Positions 7,281 through 14,531 of a stretch of DNA of 18,350 nucleotides are shown here, piece after piece (the stretch's first letter is position 1; every line of letters begins with the position of its first letter). Position numbers and translations under genes: made by a program. This stretch comes from Ruminococcaceae bacterium UBA1320 (GTDB lineage Bacteria; Bacillota; Clostridia; Oscillospirales; Ethanoligenentaceae): NCBI GenBank assembly GCA_002306975.1, contig DBTI01000229.1:1-18350 (forward strand), read 5' to 3'. Under the pieces are notes generated by a model, which saw nothing but the letters and a program-made list of their open reading frames with translations, did no database searches and was not told where the DNA came from.

Positions 7281-8390
7281 TTAATCAGCTTTGACTAATC
7301 CTTTTAACTGAAAAAGAGTATGAAGCCTTGCAAATATTTCACGCCAGCAGTATTCTCTTCTTGCAAAACATGATATTTCACCAAAAACTTTTCTTATTTT
7401 GTCCTCATCATTGCACACGGTTTTAAAAGCCGTTTCAAGTGCGTTTATATCGCCTACAGGAATAACCGTTCCATATTTTCCATTTTCTGTCAAATCATAA
7501 ACACCGTCTACATCTGTTGTTATTATATAGCATCCGTTTTTCCCGGCTTCAGAATAAACGTGCGCCATCCCCTCCAAATTTGACGTCATACAAAAGATTT
7601 TCGCCTTTCTGTACTCGTTGTCGATCTGCTCTCTGTCTGAAATGATCCCGGCAAACTCAACATTTGAAAACCCGGGTAAGCTTTTGTATTCTTCGATGAC
7701 AGGCAGAAAATCCGGCTCCATGCTACCGACAAGCCTCAGCTTCCAACCGGGAATGCTGGCCTTTAAAAAGCCCTCTATCATTACGTTTGTCTGTTTTTGA
7801 TCGGTGCCAAGGCGGCCGACCGTTAATATTACATTTTCCTTTTCTGAGTAATCAAGTGGTTTTGGAACAAAGGTTTCAAAAAAACCATTAGGGATAAGCT
7901 GTATGTCATACGGTAGCTTTTGATTTAATTGCTTTTGCAGCGCCCTGCATTCGACTGTTGACAAATCGCATATCGACAGAAGCTGTTTAAAAATATCAGC
8001 GGATGCAACTCTTGAAAGCCAATAACGGTTCATGTCCATTTTTAAATAAATTTTCCCGTTTGGATTATTCATTTTAAAGGCTTGTGCGACACTCAAATAA
8101 CTGACATATGCACCATAGAAATATAAGATATCATATTGCAGTGCATTTTGCGTTATAAAATCACATGCGTCTTTTATATATTCACCGCTTGACCTAAAAC
8201 TTATAAAATTGCAATCCGGGAAATAGTTATGCAAAAGCTTTTCATTTATGGCATATGCGGCGATCGTGGCATTAAAATTATAATATTTCTGAAGAAGGCA
8301 AGGAACCAAACATGTGTCCTTCAAAATCTGCGCATCGGATAATTCCGGATCACATTCCGGAGGTATAAATAATATATTCGGGTGCTCCAT
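7281..8390 (-). CDS. GT4-type glycosyltransferase
   Basis: The 369-residue GT-B fold retaining glycosyltransferase (family GT4, Glycos_transf_1) transfers a sugar from a nucleotide donor. The donor-binding C-terminal half shows ILTVGRLGTDQKQ (around 188-200) and the EX7E motif EGMAHVYSE with Glu 273 and 281. The N-terminal half begins MEHPNILFIPPECDPE and carries the acceptor site. There is no signal peptide or membrane segment. The start ATG 8390 is preceded by AAAGGGG at 11 nt; a longer frame from TTG 8426 has no such site. It is first of two genes with the methyltransferase. Confidence 0.88.
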   Translation of the reverse strand: MEHPNILFIPPECDPELSDAQILKDTCLVPCLLQKYYNFNATIAAYAINEKLLHNYFPDCNFISFRSSGEYIKDACDFITQNALQYDILYFYGAYVSYLSVAQAFKMNNPNGKIYLKMDMNRYWLSRVASADIFKQLLSICDLSTVECRALQKQLNQKLPYDIQLIPNGFFETFVPKPLDYSEKENVILTVGRLGTDQKQTNVMIEGFLKASIPGWKLRLVGSMEPDFLPVIEEYKSLPGFSNVEFAGIISDREQIDNEYRKAKIFCMTSNLEGMAHVYSEAGKNGCYIITTDVDGVYDLTENGKYGTVIPVGDINALETAFKTVCNDEDKIRKVFGEISCFARREYCWREIFARLHTLFQLKGLVKAD

Positions 8391-8467
8391 TTGAAAATAT
8401 TCCCCTTTACGTATATTGCAGTGCAAATACTTTTAGCAGTTGCTGTTTATATAGTTTTCTCAACACA

Positions 8468-8495
8468 TTTATAAAATTACTCTAACATATTACAA
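8468..8495 (-). promoter_or_regulatory. Candidate promoter of the glycosyltransferase unit
   Basis: On the minus strand TTGTAA (8490-8495) and TATAAA (8468-8473) are 16 bp apart, giving a leader of about 70 nt to ATG 8390. Confidence 0.4.
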
Positions 8496-8507
8496 ATTGA
8501 AAGACAA

Positions 8508-8540
8508 CCCCCCGCGGTAACATTCTGCAACTTTGGGGGG
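8508..8540 (-). terminator. Terminator-like hairpin after the holin gene
   Basis: A six-bp all-GC stem, CCCCCC (8508-8513) with GGGGGG (8535-8540), encloses a 21-nt loop. It lies just past the holin stop on the minus strand. The downstream T-tract is interrupted (TTGTCTTT), so it is a fair but not strong terminator. Confidence 0.48.
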
Positions 8541-8554
8541 AAATAATTTGTCGG

Positions 8555-8998
8555 TTATGATTTTGCTGTCGAATTCATTTTATATTTTTTTACTTCGGCT
8601 TCAATTTTACTCTTTATCCAAGCCTCCGCGTCTCCAAAAACAGTGTCGAGCGTGTTAAAGGCATCACTTGTAATAAGCTTTTCAATTTTTGCAAGCGAGT
8701 CTGCCTGTATTTGCTTTATCTCATCTTCCGTCAGTTTTCCGTCCGCTGATTTTGCTTTCAGGTCGTCCACAACTGTCTGAGACATTTCAAGCACAACGGT
8801 TGTTACGCAATCCTCGGCGCTGCTGATTGCGTTTTTGATATTGGTGTCGTTAATTTTTGCGGTTGTCTCCGCTGTCTTCGCATCTAAATATGACTTTGCA
8901 AATTTAATCGCGCTGATAACAAGCCCAAGCAATATGGCAAAAAGCCCTGAATTAATGAGCATGTTAAAAATATCTATCGATTTCAAAGTATGCGTCAT
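8555..8998 (-). CDS. LLH-family phage-type holin
   Basis: The 147-residue protein has one N-terminal membrane helix (about 15-34) and a long charged alpha-helical tail. The tail matches the phage holin LLH pattern: VVLEMSQTVVDDLKAK, then DGKLTEDEIKQIQADS, then a closing AEAWIKSKIEAEVKKYK. Holins form membrane pores that let a cell-wall hydrolase reach the murein. It is 16 nt downstream of the GH73 gene, so the two form a lysis-type cassette. The GAGAGG just before ATG 8998 is unusually close, so the exact start is a little uncertain. Confidence 0.8.
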   Translation of the reverse strand: MTHTLKSIDIFNMLINSGLFAILLGLVISAIKFAKSYLDAKTAETTAKINDTNIKNAISSAEDCVTTVVLEMSQTVVDDLKAKSADGKLTEDEIKQIQADSLAKIEKLITSDAFNTLDTVFGDAEAWIKSKIEAEVKKYKMNSTAKS

Positions 8999-9014
8999 CC
9001 CTCTCTTGGAAAAA

Positions 9015-9794
9015 TCATCTTATAGAAATAGATTTGCTCGCCCACATTACGCTCCCGTCTTTGCCGATTCCCGCACAATCTATTGTGTGAGTTCCCGACG
9101 GGATCGCGCCATAGGGGATTTCATGTGAGAAACCGCTTTTTTGCGCATATTTATACCAGCCAAAAGGATTTACGGCGCGTGAAACATCCGGTCTTTCTGA
9201 AAAGCTTCTTATGCTTGCAAGTCCGCGGCTTCCGTCGGCATAAATATCTACCCTTGCAATGCCGCTAAAGTTAACCGCCCAGCCGCTTACTTTGAATTTT
9301 TCGCCTATTATCTCACCCTGAACAGGTATGTCTATACAGGTTTGCGCCGGCAGCGTGTCGTACTTGTAAAGTTTATACTTTTCGACAAGATTTATTAAGT
9401 CCTGTGCATAGCCTTGAGCGGTAGCGTATCCGTCTTCTTGAATCCGGTTACAGACTGTGCGGTAATTTAAAACACCAATGATGTTTTTATATCTCGAATT
9501 TTTCGATAAAAACGCCGCGTGGTCTTCTATACTTTTCGCCCAACTGTCATATACCCTGAAAACGTCGCGGATCATCACTGGCTTTCCGCCTACATATTCT
9601 TCAGTTTTCAATATCTGAGTAGCGCCGCTCCACCCATGCGCTTTTATTCCAAATAAATTGTTGCCCGGAGCGTGGACTCCCCAGCCGCTTTCAAGGGCCG
9701 CCTGGGCGATTGTGAGCGACGAGACTATTCCCCTGCTCCTCATTGTCGCCTGCGCTCCCGGGGCAACAGTCGATATAAATTTACCCGTGTTCAC
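9015..9794 (-). CDS. GH73 N-acetylglucosaminidase (endolysin-like)
   Basis: The 259-residue murein hydrolase is predicted to cut the glycan backbone of peptidoglycan. The GH73 domain covers about 6-149: the catalytic general-acid Glu lies in AQAALESGWG (E35), NNLFGIKAHGW follows, and GYATAQGYAQDLINLVEKY is the typical family end. The C-terminal ~105 residues (IPVQGEIIGEKFKVSGWAVN onward) look like a beta-sandwich attachment domain repeated in clostridial wall hydrolases. There is no signal peptide, as expected for a holin-dependent endolysin. The start is GTG 9794, placed 6 nt after AAAGGTG; a GTG at 9803 also fits the frame. Confidence 0.87.
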   Translation of the reverse strand: MNTGKFISTVAPGAQATMRSRGIVSSLTIAQAALESGWGVHAPGNNLFGIKAHGWSGATQILKTEEYVGGKPVMIRDVFRVYDSWAKSIEDHAAFLSKNSRYKNIIGVLNYRTVCNRIQEDGYATAQGYAQDLINLVEKYKLYKYDTLPAQTCIDIPVQGEIIGEKFKVSGWAVNFSGIARVDIYADGSRGLASIRSFSERPDVSRAVNPFGWYKYAQKSGFSHEIPYGAIPSGTHTIDCAGIGKDGSVMWASKSISIR

Positions 9795-9907
9795 GTCATT
9801 CACCTTTCTTAATTAGTGGCAGGAATGTTTGTCTATAACATTCTATGTTTAAAAACACTGTTTTGCTTTATATTTTGTTTTTTACTATGTAGCTTGTATA
9901 TACTGTA

Positions 9908-9916
9908 TGCTATAAT
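9908..9916 (+). promoter_or_regulatory. Extended -10 promoter of the Spx/ArsC-like gene
   Basis: TGCTATAAT is an extended -10 element with a perfect TATAAT at 9911-9916. No good -35 lies 16-18 bp upstream. It is 39 bp before the TTG start. The remainder of the 9804-9954 gap is AT-rich and must also hold the divergent GH73 promoter, which I could not place. Confidence 0.42.
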
Positions 9917-9954
9917 AAAGGTACAAGTTTAATAATTATTGTGGGGACTGGAAA

Positions 9955-10293
9955 TTGAATATACAAATTTATGGGCGCAAAAAATGCTTTGATTCCAAAA
10001 AAGCTGAACGCTACTTTAAAGAACGCAAAATCAAATTTCAAAGTATAGAAGTTGACCGCTATGGAATGAGCAAAGGCGAACTTGCAAGCGTCGCAGCCGC
10101 CGTAGGTATTAAGAATCTGACAGACACAGAGGGCAGCGAATATAAACGGCTTAATCTGAAATACATCGTTCCGTCAGAACCGATTGAGGAAATGCTTTTT
10201 AATAACCCCAAGCTGCTTATTACACCCATCGTAAGAAACGGCAAAAAAGCCACCATAGGCTATAAACCCGAAGTGTGGAAAGACTGGGAATAG
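9955..10293 (+). CDS. ArsC/Spx family thioredoxin-fold protein
   Basis: The 112-residue protein belongs to the ArsC/Spx/YffB family. The N-terminal strand and active loop IYGRKKCFDSKKAERYF carry Cys11 but Ser14 in place of the second cysteine, so it has a CXXS rather than the CXXC redox switch of Spx. The C-terminal signature is LLITPIVRNGKKATIGYKPEVWKDW. Members are either arsenate-reductase-like thiol enzymes or RNA polymerase-binding stress regulators; nothing here decides between them. Translation starts at TTG 9955, 8 nt after GTGGGG. A strong terminator follows. Confidence 0.88.
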   Translation: MNIQIYGRKKCFDSKKAERYFKERKIKFQSIEVDRYGMSKGELASVAAAVGIKNLTDTEGSEYKRLNLKYIVPSEPIEEMLFNNPKLLITPIVRNGKKATIGYKPEVWKDWE

Positions 10294-10318
10294 CTGATAA
10301 AAGCATAATAAAACAGTA

Positions 10319-10354
10319 AAGGCAGGGTAATGCACCAAAGCATTACCCTGCCTT
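10319..10354 (+). terminator. Terminator of the ArsC/Spx-like gene
   Basis: A perfect 15-bp stem pairs AAGGCAGGGTAATGC (10319-10333) with 10340-10354 around a 6-nt loop, followed by TTAATTATTT. It starts 26 nt after the stop codon. Confidence 0.8.
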
Positions 10355-10382
10355 AATTATTTGCAAAAAGATAAAGAGCCGC

Positions 10383-10444
10383 GGCAATATGAATCAAAGG
10401 ATGATCCTTTAGGGAGGATTCTCCGAATCAATTCATGGTTTGCC
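10383..10444 (+). ncRNA. Three-stem folded RNA candidate
   Basis: GGCAA (10383-10387) pairs with TTGCC (10440-10444), and ATGAAT (10389-10394) pairs with ATTCAT (10431-10436). Inside are two small hairpins: AAAGG/CCTTT (10396-10410, loop ATGAT) and GGAG/CTCC (10413-10424, loop GATT). The shape is a closed multi-branch junction. It lies upstream of a small secreted-peptide ORF on the same strand. It is neither a tRNA nor a riboswitch I can name. Chance folding in a short stretch is possible. Confidence 0.33.
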
Positions 10445-10499
10445 ATTATACATGACGCTTGTCGTCACATTCGCTGTTAGCCATGTCGGGCTTTTTAAC

Positions 10500-10613
10500 A
10501 TGAAGAAAATTCTTACCGCTTTAGTGGGAGTCTTAATGGTGTTTTGCATGACGCCTTTTATGCAGGTCAGTGCGGCAGATACTTCAGCAGTGACGACTAC
10601 AGCATCTTCCTGA
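10500..10613 (+). CDS. Signal-peptide-only small ORF (37 residues)
   Basis: The peptide begins MKKILTALVGVLMVFCMTPF, continues QVSAADTSAVTTTASS and stops. Residues 1-25 are a textbook Sec signal peptide ending V-S-A, leaving a mature tail of only about 12 Ser/Thr/Ala residues. The frame is open upstream and an earlier in-frame ATG exists at 10452, but the MKK start fits a signal peptide best. No strong Shine-Dalgarno is visible. It may be a tiny secreted peptide or the broken 5' end of a secreted enzyme gene. The 10614-10729 stretch after it holds no gene I can support. Confidence 0.4.
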   Translation: MKKILTALVGVLMVFCMTPFMQVSAADTSAVTTTASS

Positions 10614-10729
10614 TTTGTTAAGCCTGTGACAACTATTTTGTGCTTGATGGAAAACCTTTAACTATTCAGGCATCAACAACTACTATCTTAATTTACTATT
10701 TTTTATTGCTACAGTAATCTTAACTGGAA

Positions 10730-10770
10730 TTGCTGTAAGGATGCGGCCTTAGACCGCACCCTTACAGCAA
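10730..10770 (-). terminator. Terminator of the GH9 cellulase gene
   Basis: An 11-bp perfect stem (TTGCTGTAAGG, 10730-10740, with 10760-10770) is extended after one mismatch by TGCGG/CCGCA (10742-10746 with 10754-10758) around a 7-nt loop. It lies 17 nt past the cellulase stop on the minus strand. The U-tract is poor (TTCC), so efficiency is uncertain. Confidence 0.66.
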
Positions 10771-10787
10771 AACAATATCATAAGTTT

Positions 10788-13700
10788 CTACGGTTCAATT
10801 CCCCACTCAATTATGCCGTTTTCATATGCCGTAACCTTAACCCAATCTGAATATGAGCTGTCACTCGAGTCAAATGAATAATCACCCGCTTGATTGTAGT
10901 TGCTCCAGTCGTTCTTGGCAAAGCGTCCCTGTACCTCAATACTTGCGCCTGCCGCGAGTTTCCCGGCGCCATTTGTAAAGCCGATTTCAAGGCAAGTATC
11001 AGCTCCGGCCTTAGCCGTTGTAAGCTCTGTGAAGTTGTAAGTAACATTACTGCTACCAATAGTCGACCAGTCACACCAGAAGTTCTGAGCCTGTGTGCCG
11101 TCCTCAGTGAAATAATAATGTAGCTTTACAGTGGAAAGGTCAATCGCTGTAGTACCTTTATTGACAAGACGAAAACGCGGCGTAATGCCGTTTGTTGAAG
11201 TTTGGATGCTTGCATTATACATCTGAATTTCAAGACTGCCAATAACTACAGGCGACGTGTTGATTACTGTTATCGCAAGCACCGGGTCGTTTCCCGCACT
11301 AAAGTCAAATTTTAGGTTTAAAGTACCGACTGACTGTTTCGCAAGATAGGCTTTCAAAATTGTAACTGTACCATCCGCCGCAACAGTGTAATCAGTATCT
11401 TTTAAAAGCGCCGTCGTGCCATTATAAATACCTTTAAGTGTATTACCGTTTAGTGCAACAGTGACAGGTATGTCGGCCTGATTCACTGTATACAAATCAA
11501 ACGATGATATTACCGGTGAAATCGTTGAATCTGCATAAGGCGTTGTGTCGCTAACCGTAATGGCAAGTACTGGGTCGTTTCCCACATTAAAGTCAAATTT
11601 TAGGTTTAGAGTACCAACTGACTGTTTCGCAAGATAGGCTTTCAAAATTGTAACTGTACTATCCGCCGCGACAGTGTAATCGGTGCCTTTGACAAGTGCC
11701 GTCGTGCCATTGTATATACCGGTAAGCGTATTACCATTTAGTGCAACAGTGACAGGTATGTCGGCTTGGTTCGCAGTATTGAGATCAAACGATGATTTTA
11801 TCGGTGAAATCGTTGAATCTGTATGAGGTGTTGTGTCTCTCACAGTAACGGCAAGCACTGGGTCGTTTCCAGCGCTAAAGTCAAATTTTAGGTTTAAAGT
11901 ACCGACTGACTGTTTTGCAAGATAGGCTTTCAAAATTGTGACTGTACCATCTGCCGCGACAGTGTAATCAGTATCTTTTAAGAGCGCCGTCGTGCCATTG
12001 TAAATACCTTTAAGCGTATTACCGTTTAGTGCAACAGTGACAGGTATGTCGGCTTGGTTTGCAGTATAGAGATCAAAAGACACCGTTGTCGGAGTTATGC
12101 TCGAACTATTGGTAGATGTGCCGCCGCTTGGCTCATTGCCATAGATAAGGACGCCTGCGTCATACACCGGAATATTTTTTGCAAGCGTTGGTGTGCCTCC
12201 TGGTGTCATATTAACACCCGTGTATGAAAAATCGTTCGAGTTGTCCCAAATGTTCACATTCTGCGGGTAAGAAATTCGGAACTGGCACTCTTTTTGATAA
12301 GCGGACTGTCCACCTGGATAAATTTTTGTACCTGTAAAGTCAACATTTACATAATAGATGTTGTTTTCAGTATCCCACGGAAGAAGTCCTGTAACAGTTG
12401 CGCCGGTGTTATAATTGGTAGAAATTGAAACATCTTTGGCGCTGTATCCCGCTTTTACAAGCTCACTTATGTCCACAAAATATTTGTAAGACAATTTGTC
12501 GCCAACTTTAGCGGGCCAGCCAGACTCGTTATAAAGTACAGCTTTGATTTCTTCAAAGTTGTTGCCGGAAGCATTAACCGATGCGTTCACAAAGAATTCG
12601 GTGTTAGTCGGTGTTTCATTTGCTGTGAGATTTGCAATTGGCGTTCCGCCGTAATCGCCATACATCTCGGTCAGCGCACCGACAAATCCGGCATTGTAAT
12701 CGCAGGCCGGTTCATTCTGGGTATAGTTGGATTCAGAATCCGTATAGCCGTCGGATGAATCCGGTCCGCCGATAAGCGCACCGACAAGCGTATGTCTGCT
12801 GTAGCCGGGAACCGTCATGCTGTCGGCCCATGAACTTTCAGCAGTTCTATGATGCGGATGAAGCGGATAATTTGTCCCATACCCGATTTCATAGCTTTGA
12901 CCGGTGCTGCCCAGCGCATAGTCTACCTGTGACTTTGCAAAGGCCTTATAAGTTGCCGCCTTTGTAGTGCTGCATCCAGACCATTTTGCATAAACACTCG
13001 CCAAAAATGCAGTTGTGGTCGCATATCTGAGTGAGCCCCATTGCTGCAGCCATGCAAGTCCTTTCGGCGTATAGGTTACGCGTTCACCGTTATATCCGGT
13101 TGTCCACCAGTCAAGGCATCTTTCCATAGATTCCGTATAAATAGCTTTGCCAGTAATACGGGCAAGAAGCAATTCAGCACCATAATGCACATCGTCCCAA
13201 CACTGGGTATATTTATATGTAATTGTACTTGTCTGATTCTCCTTGCCCCAATTTGGAACATATGATTCCGCTTTGGTCAGATATGTGGAATCACCGGTTG
13301 CAAGATAAAGCCATGTGGCAGCCCATGAAAGTTCATCGTAAAAGCCGCTCCATGAATCGTAATATCCCGATGCTGCGGTATAGCCACTGTCACTCTTTGT
13401 CGTGTCTGCGAAGGTGAAAAGTTCCTTCGCGTTTTTTAAACAAGTCTCGGCATATGCCGGATCGGAATCAGCGAACACCATTGAAGCGGATGCCAAAGCC
13501 GCCGCCGCCTCACCCGTGACAGTTGAGCCGGGGCTTGTAAGATCAACTTTATAGGATGGCCGGCTCATTTGCATTACTTCAGCCGGTCCCCACCATGCAT
13601 GATCAAGGCTGCCGCTGCCCACCTGATAGTAAAATACATTTGCGGAAGGATGACATTTTATCAGATAGTCAGTAATCCACTTGATCGAAGATTTCATATA

Positions 13701-14087
13701 GCTTAACTGACCACTTGTGTCAAGGGCACTTTTGTCCTCATAAACATCCCATGCAAGCATTGTTGAGGTATACGCCATCGGAAGATTGAATTTTACATTG
13801 TCGCCTGCGTCGTAGTAACCTCCTGTCAGATCCAATCCAACATCGGAACCGTCAGTCATGCCTGAATCGCCGCGCCAGTTGTTGCGCTGGTCGGAAGAAG
13901 TTTTGCCAGACCGCTGAAATTCATAAAACATAATACCTTTTTGCAGTGCTTCGCCATAATTATATGTCGATGCTGATGACGCAGAAGTAAAAATATTGGT
14001 TGAATCTGCGGAAACTGTAAGTGATAACGGCATTGCTGCCATGCCGGCAATTGTAAGTGAGAGAAAAACACTTATTAACTTTTTCAT
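10788..14087 (-). CDS. Modular secreted cellulase GH9-CBM3c-X2x3-CBM3b
   Basis: A 1099-residue extracellular beta-1,4-glucanase. The order is: Sec signal peptide 1-27 (cut after VSA); GH9 catalytic domain about 41-477; CBM3c about 495-650, which in this family feeds the chain to the active site and makes the enzyme processive; three X2 (Ig-like) modules about 664-749, 758-845 and 854-941; and a cellulose-binding CBM3 about 950-1096. Catalytic residues are the DAGD Asp93/Asp96 and the general acid Glu459 in NEPACDYNAGF; HPHHRTA is at 410-416. There is no dockerin, so the enzyme is free rather than cellulosomal, resembling Avicelase-type CelZ enzymes of clostridia but with three X2 copies. The start is MKKLIS at 14087, 8 nt after GGGAGGA; a longer frame from 14132 adds 15 residues ahead of the signal peptide and is unlikely. 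Confidence 0.97.
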   Translation of the reverse strand: MKKLISVFLSLTIAGMAAMPLSLTVSADSTNIFTSASSASTYNYGEALQKGIMFYEFQRSGKTSSDQRNNWRGDSGMTDGSDVGLDLTGGYYDAGDNVKFNLPMAYTSTMLAWDVYEDKSALDTSGQLSYMKSSIKWITDYLIKCHPSANVFYYQVGSGSLDHAWWGPAEVMQMSRPSYKVDLTSPGSTVTGEAAAALASASMVFADSDPAYAETCLKNAKELFTFADTTKSDSGYTAASGYYDSWSGFYDELSWAATWLYLATGDSTYLTKAESYVPNWGKENQTSTITYKYTQCWDDVHYGAELLLARITGKAIYTESMERCLDWWTTGYNGERVTYTPKGLAWLQQWGSLRYATTTAFLASVYAKWSGCSTTKAATYKAFAKSQVDYALGSTGQSYEIGYGTNYPLHPHHRTAESSWADSMTVPGYSRHTLVGALIGGPDSSDGYTDSESNYTQNEPACDYNAGFVGALTEMYGDYGGTPIANLTANETPTNTEFFVNASVNASGNNFEEIKAVLYNESGWPAKVGDKLSYKYFVDISELVKAGYSAKDVSISTNYNTGATVTGLLPWDTENNIYYVNVDFTGTKIYPGGQSAYQKECQFRISYPQNVNIWDNSNDFSYTGVNMTPGGTPTLAKNIPVYDAGVLIYGNEPSGGTSTNSSSITPTTVSFDLYTANQADIPVTVALNGNTLKGIYNGTTALLKDTDYTVAADGTVTILKAYLAKQSVGTLNLKFDFSAGNDPVLAVTVRDTTPHTDSTISPIKSSFDLNTANQADIPVTVALNGNTLTGIYNGTTALVKGTDYTVAADSTVTILKAYLAKQSVGTLNLKFDFNVGNDPVLAITVSDTTPYADSTISPVISSFDLYTVNQADIPVTVALNGNTLKGIYNGTTALLKDTDYTVAADGTVTILKAYLAKQSVGTLNLKFDFSAGNDPVLAITVINTSPVVIGSLEIQMYNASIQTSTNGITPRFRLVNKGTTAIDLSTVKLHYYFTEDGTQAQNFWCDWSTIGSSNVTYNFTELTTAKAGADTCLEIGFTNGAGKLAAGASIEVQGRFAKNDWSNYNQAGDYSFDSSDSSYSDWVKVTAYENGIIEWGIEP
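11241..12104 (-). repeat. Three in-frame 288-bp tandem repeats (X2 modules)
   Basis: Three consecutive 288-bp units (11817-12104, 11529-11816, 11241-11528) each encode one 96-residue X2 module plus linker. Over the 80-residue SFDL...VTV core, copies 1 and 3 differ at only 2 positions, while copy 2 differs from copy 1 at 8. The DNA is likewise nearly identical over long runs, which points to recent duplication or ongoing gene conversion. Confidence 0.92.
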
Positions 14088-14138
14088 CGCCTTAATCCTC
14101 CCTTTGTTTTTAGCAATCCATCTGGCACTCACTTGCCG

Positions 14139-14222
14139 TCATCGTCGCCCTCTGATACAATGCTGCTCATTGAAAATAACATAAATCAGCCGCCTTTTCG
14201 CAATAAAAATAGAGCAGTACAC
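14139..14222 (-). CDS. Possible 27-residue leader ORF upstream of the cellulase
   Basis: The frame starts with GTG at 14222, 5 nt after AGGAGGTGA (14228-14236), the best Shine-Dalgarno in the window. It encodes a basic, Cys-containing peptide beginning MYCSIFIAKRRLIYVIF and ends at TGA 14139. That TGA overlaps the ATG of a second mini-ORF of 10 codons (MTASECQMDC), which stops 18 nt before the cellulase Shine-Dalgarno. This could be a translated leader controlling the cellulase, or a remnant. It has no family match I recognise. Confidence 0.32.
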   Translation of the reverse strand: MYCSIFIAKRRLIYVIFNEQHCIRGRR

Positions 14223-14238
14223 AACCGTCACCTCCTAA

Positions 14239-14263
14239 ATTGATAAATAGATATGTTATCAAT
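14239..14263 (-). promoter_or_regulatory. Operator-like palindrome upstream of the cellulase
   Basis: ATTGATAA (14239-14246) and TTATCAAT (14256-14263) form a perfect 8-bp inverted repeat with a 9-bp centre. A closely similar motif, ATAAATAGATGTTATCA, recurs 150 bp upstream at 14394-14410; the copy here reads the same with an extra AT. The rest of the 14264-14531 gap is AT-rich. It also holds a small hairpin AGCAGC/GCTGCT at 14314-14329 followed by TTTGTTT on the plus strand. I could not place a convincing cellulase promoter. Confidence 0.42.
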
Positions 14264-14531
14264 CATTTTGGTGAATTTGTGCTTCTGCTCTTATAAAGTT
14301 CTGATTAAGCGACAGCAGCTATTGCTGCTTTTGTTTAGTTCCAATAATTGTTTTATTCATAAATTTAGTGGTAAAATCGAGTATGTATATACTATAAATA
14401 GATGTTATCACTATTATTAGCAAAAGTTAATATCTTTGTAAAAACATGACAAAATAATATACAAAAAGATAATTAAGTGATAGCAGACTGCTGGTAACCC
14501 CTCAACTGCCGCTTCGTTTTTTTGATATACC

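Noticed and set aside
9015..9794. Possible prophage around the lysis genes
   Set aside because: No integrase, structural, packaging or phage regulatory gene and no attachment-site repeat is visible on either side within the window.
10383..10444. Possible tRNA because of the cloverleaf-like fold
   Set aside because: It lacks a 7-bp acceptor stem, a T-loop GTTCGA motif and a proper anticodon arm.
10811..11123. Frames on both strands inside the 3' part of the cellulase gene
   Set aside because: They are shadows of the GH9 reading frame, which is well supported over its full length.
11241..12104. Regular repeats considered as a CRISPR-like or mobile repeat array
   Set aside because: The 288-bp units keep the reading frame and encode X2 modules, so they are coding module duplications.
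14314..14329. Hairpin AGCAGC/GCTGCT followed by TTTGTTT on the plus strand
   Set aside because: It looks like a small terminator, but no plus-strand gene lies upstream of it to terminate, and the stem is only 6 bp.
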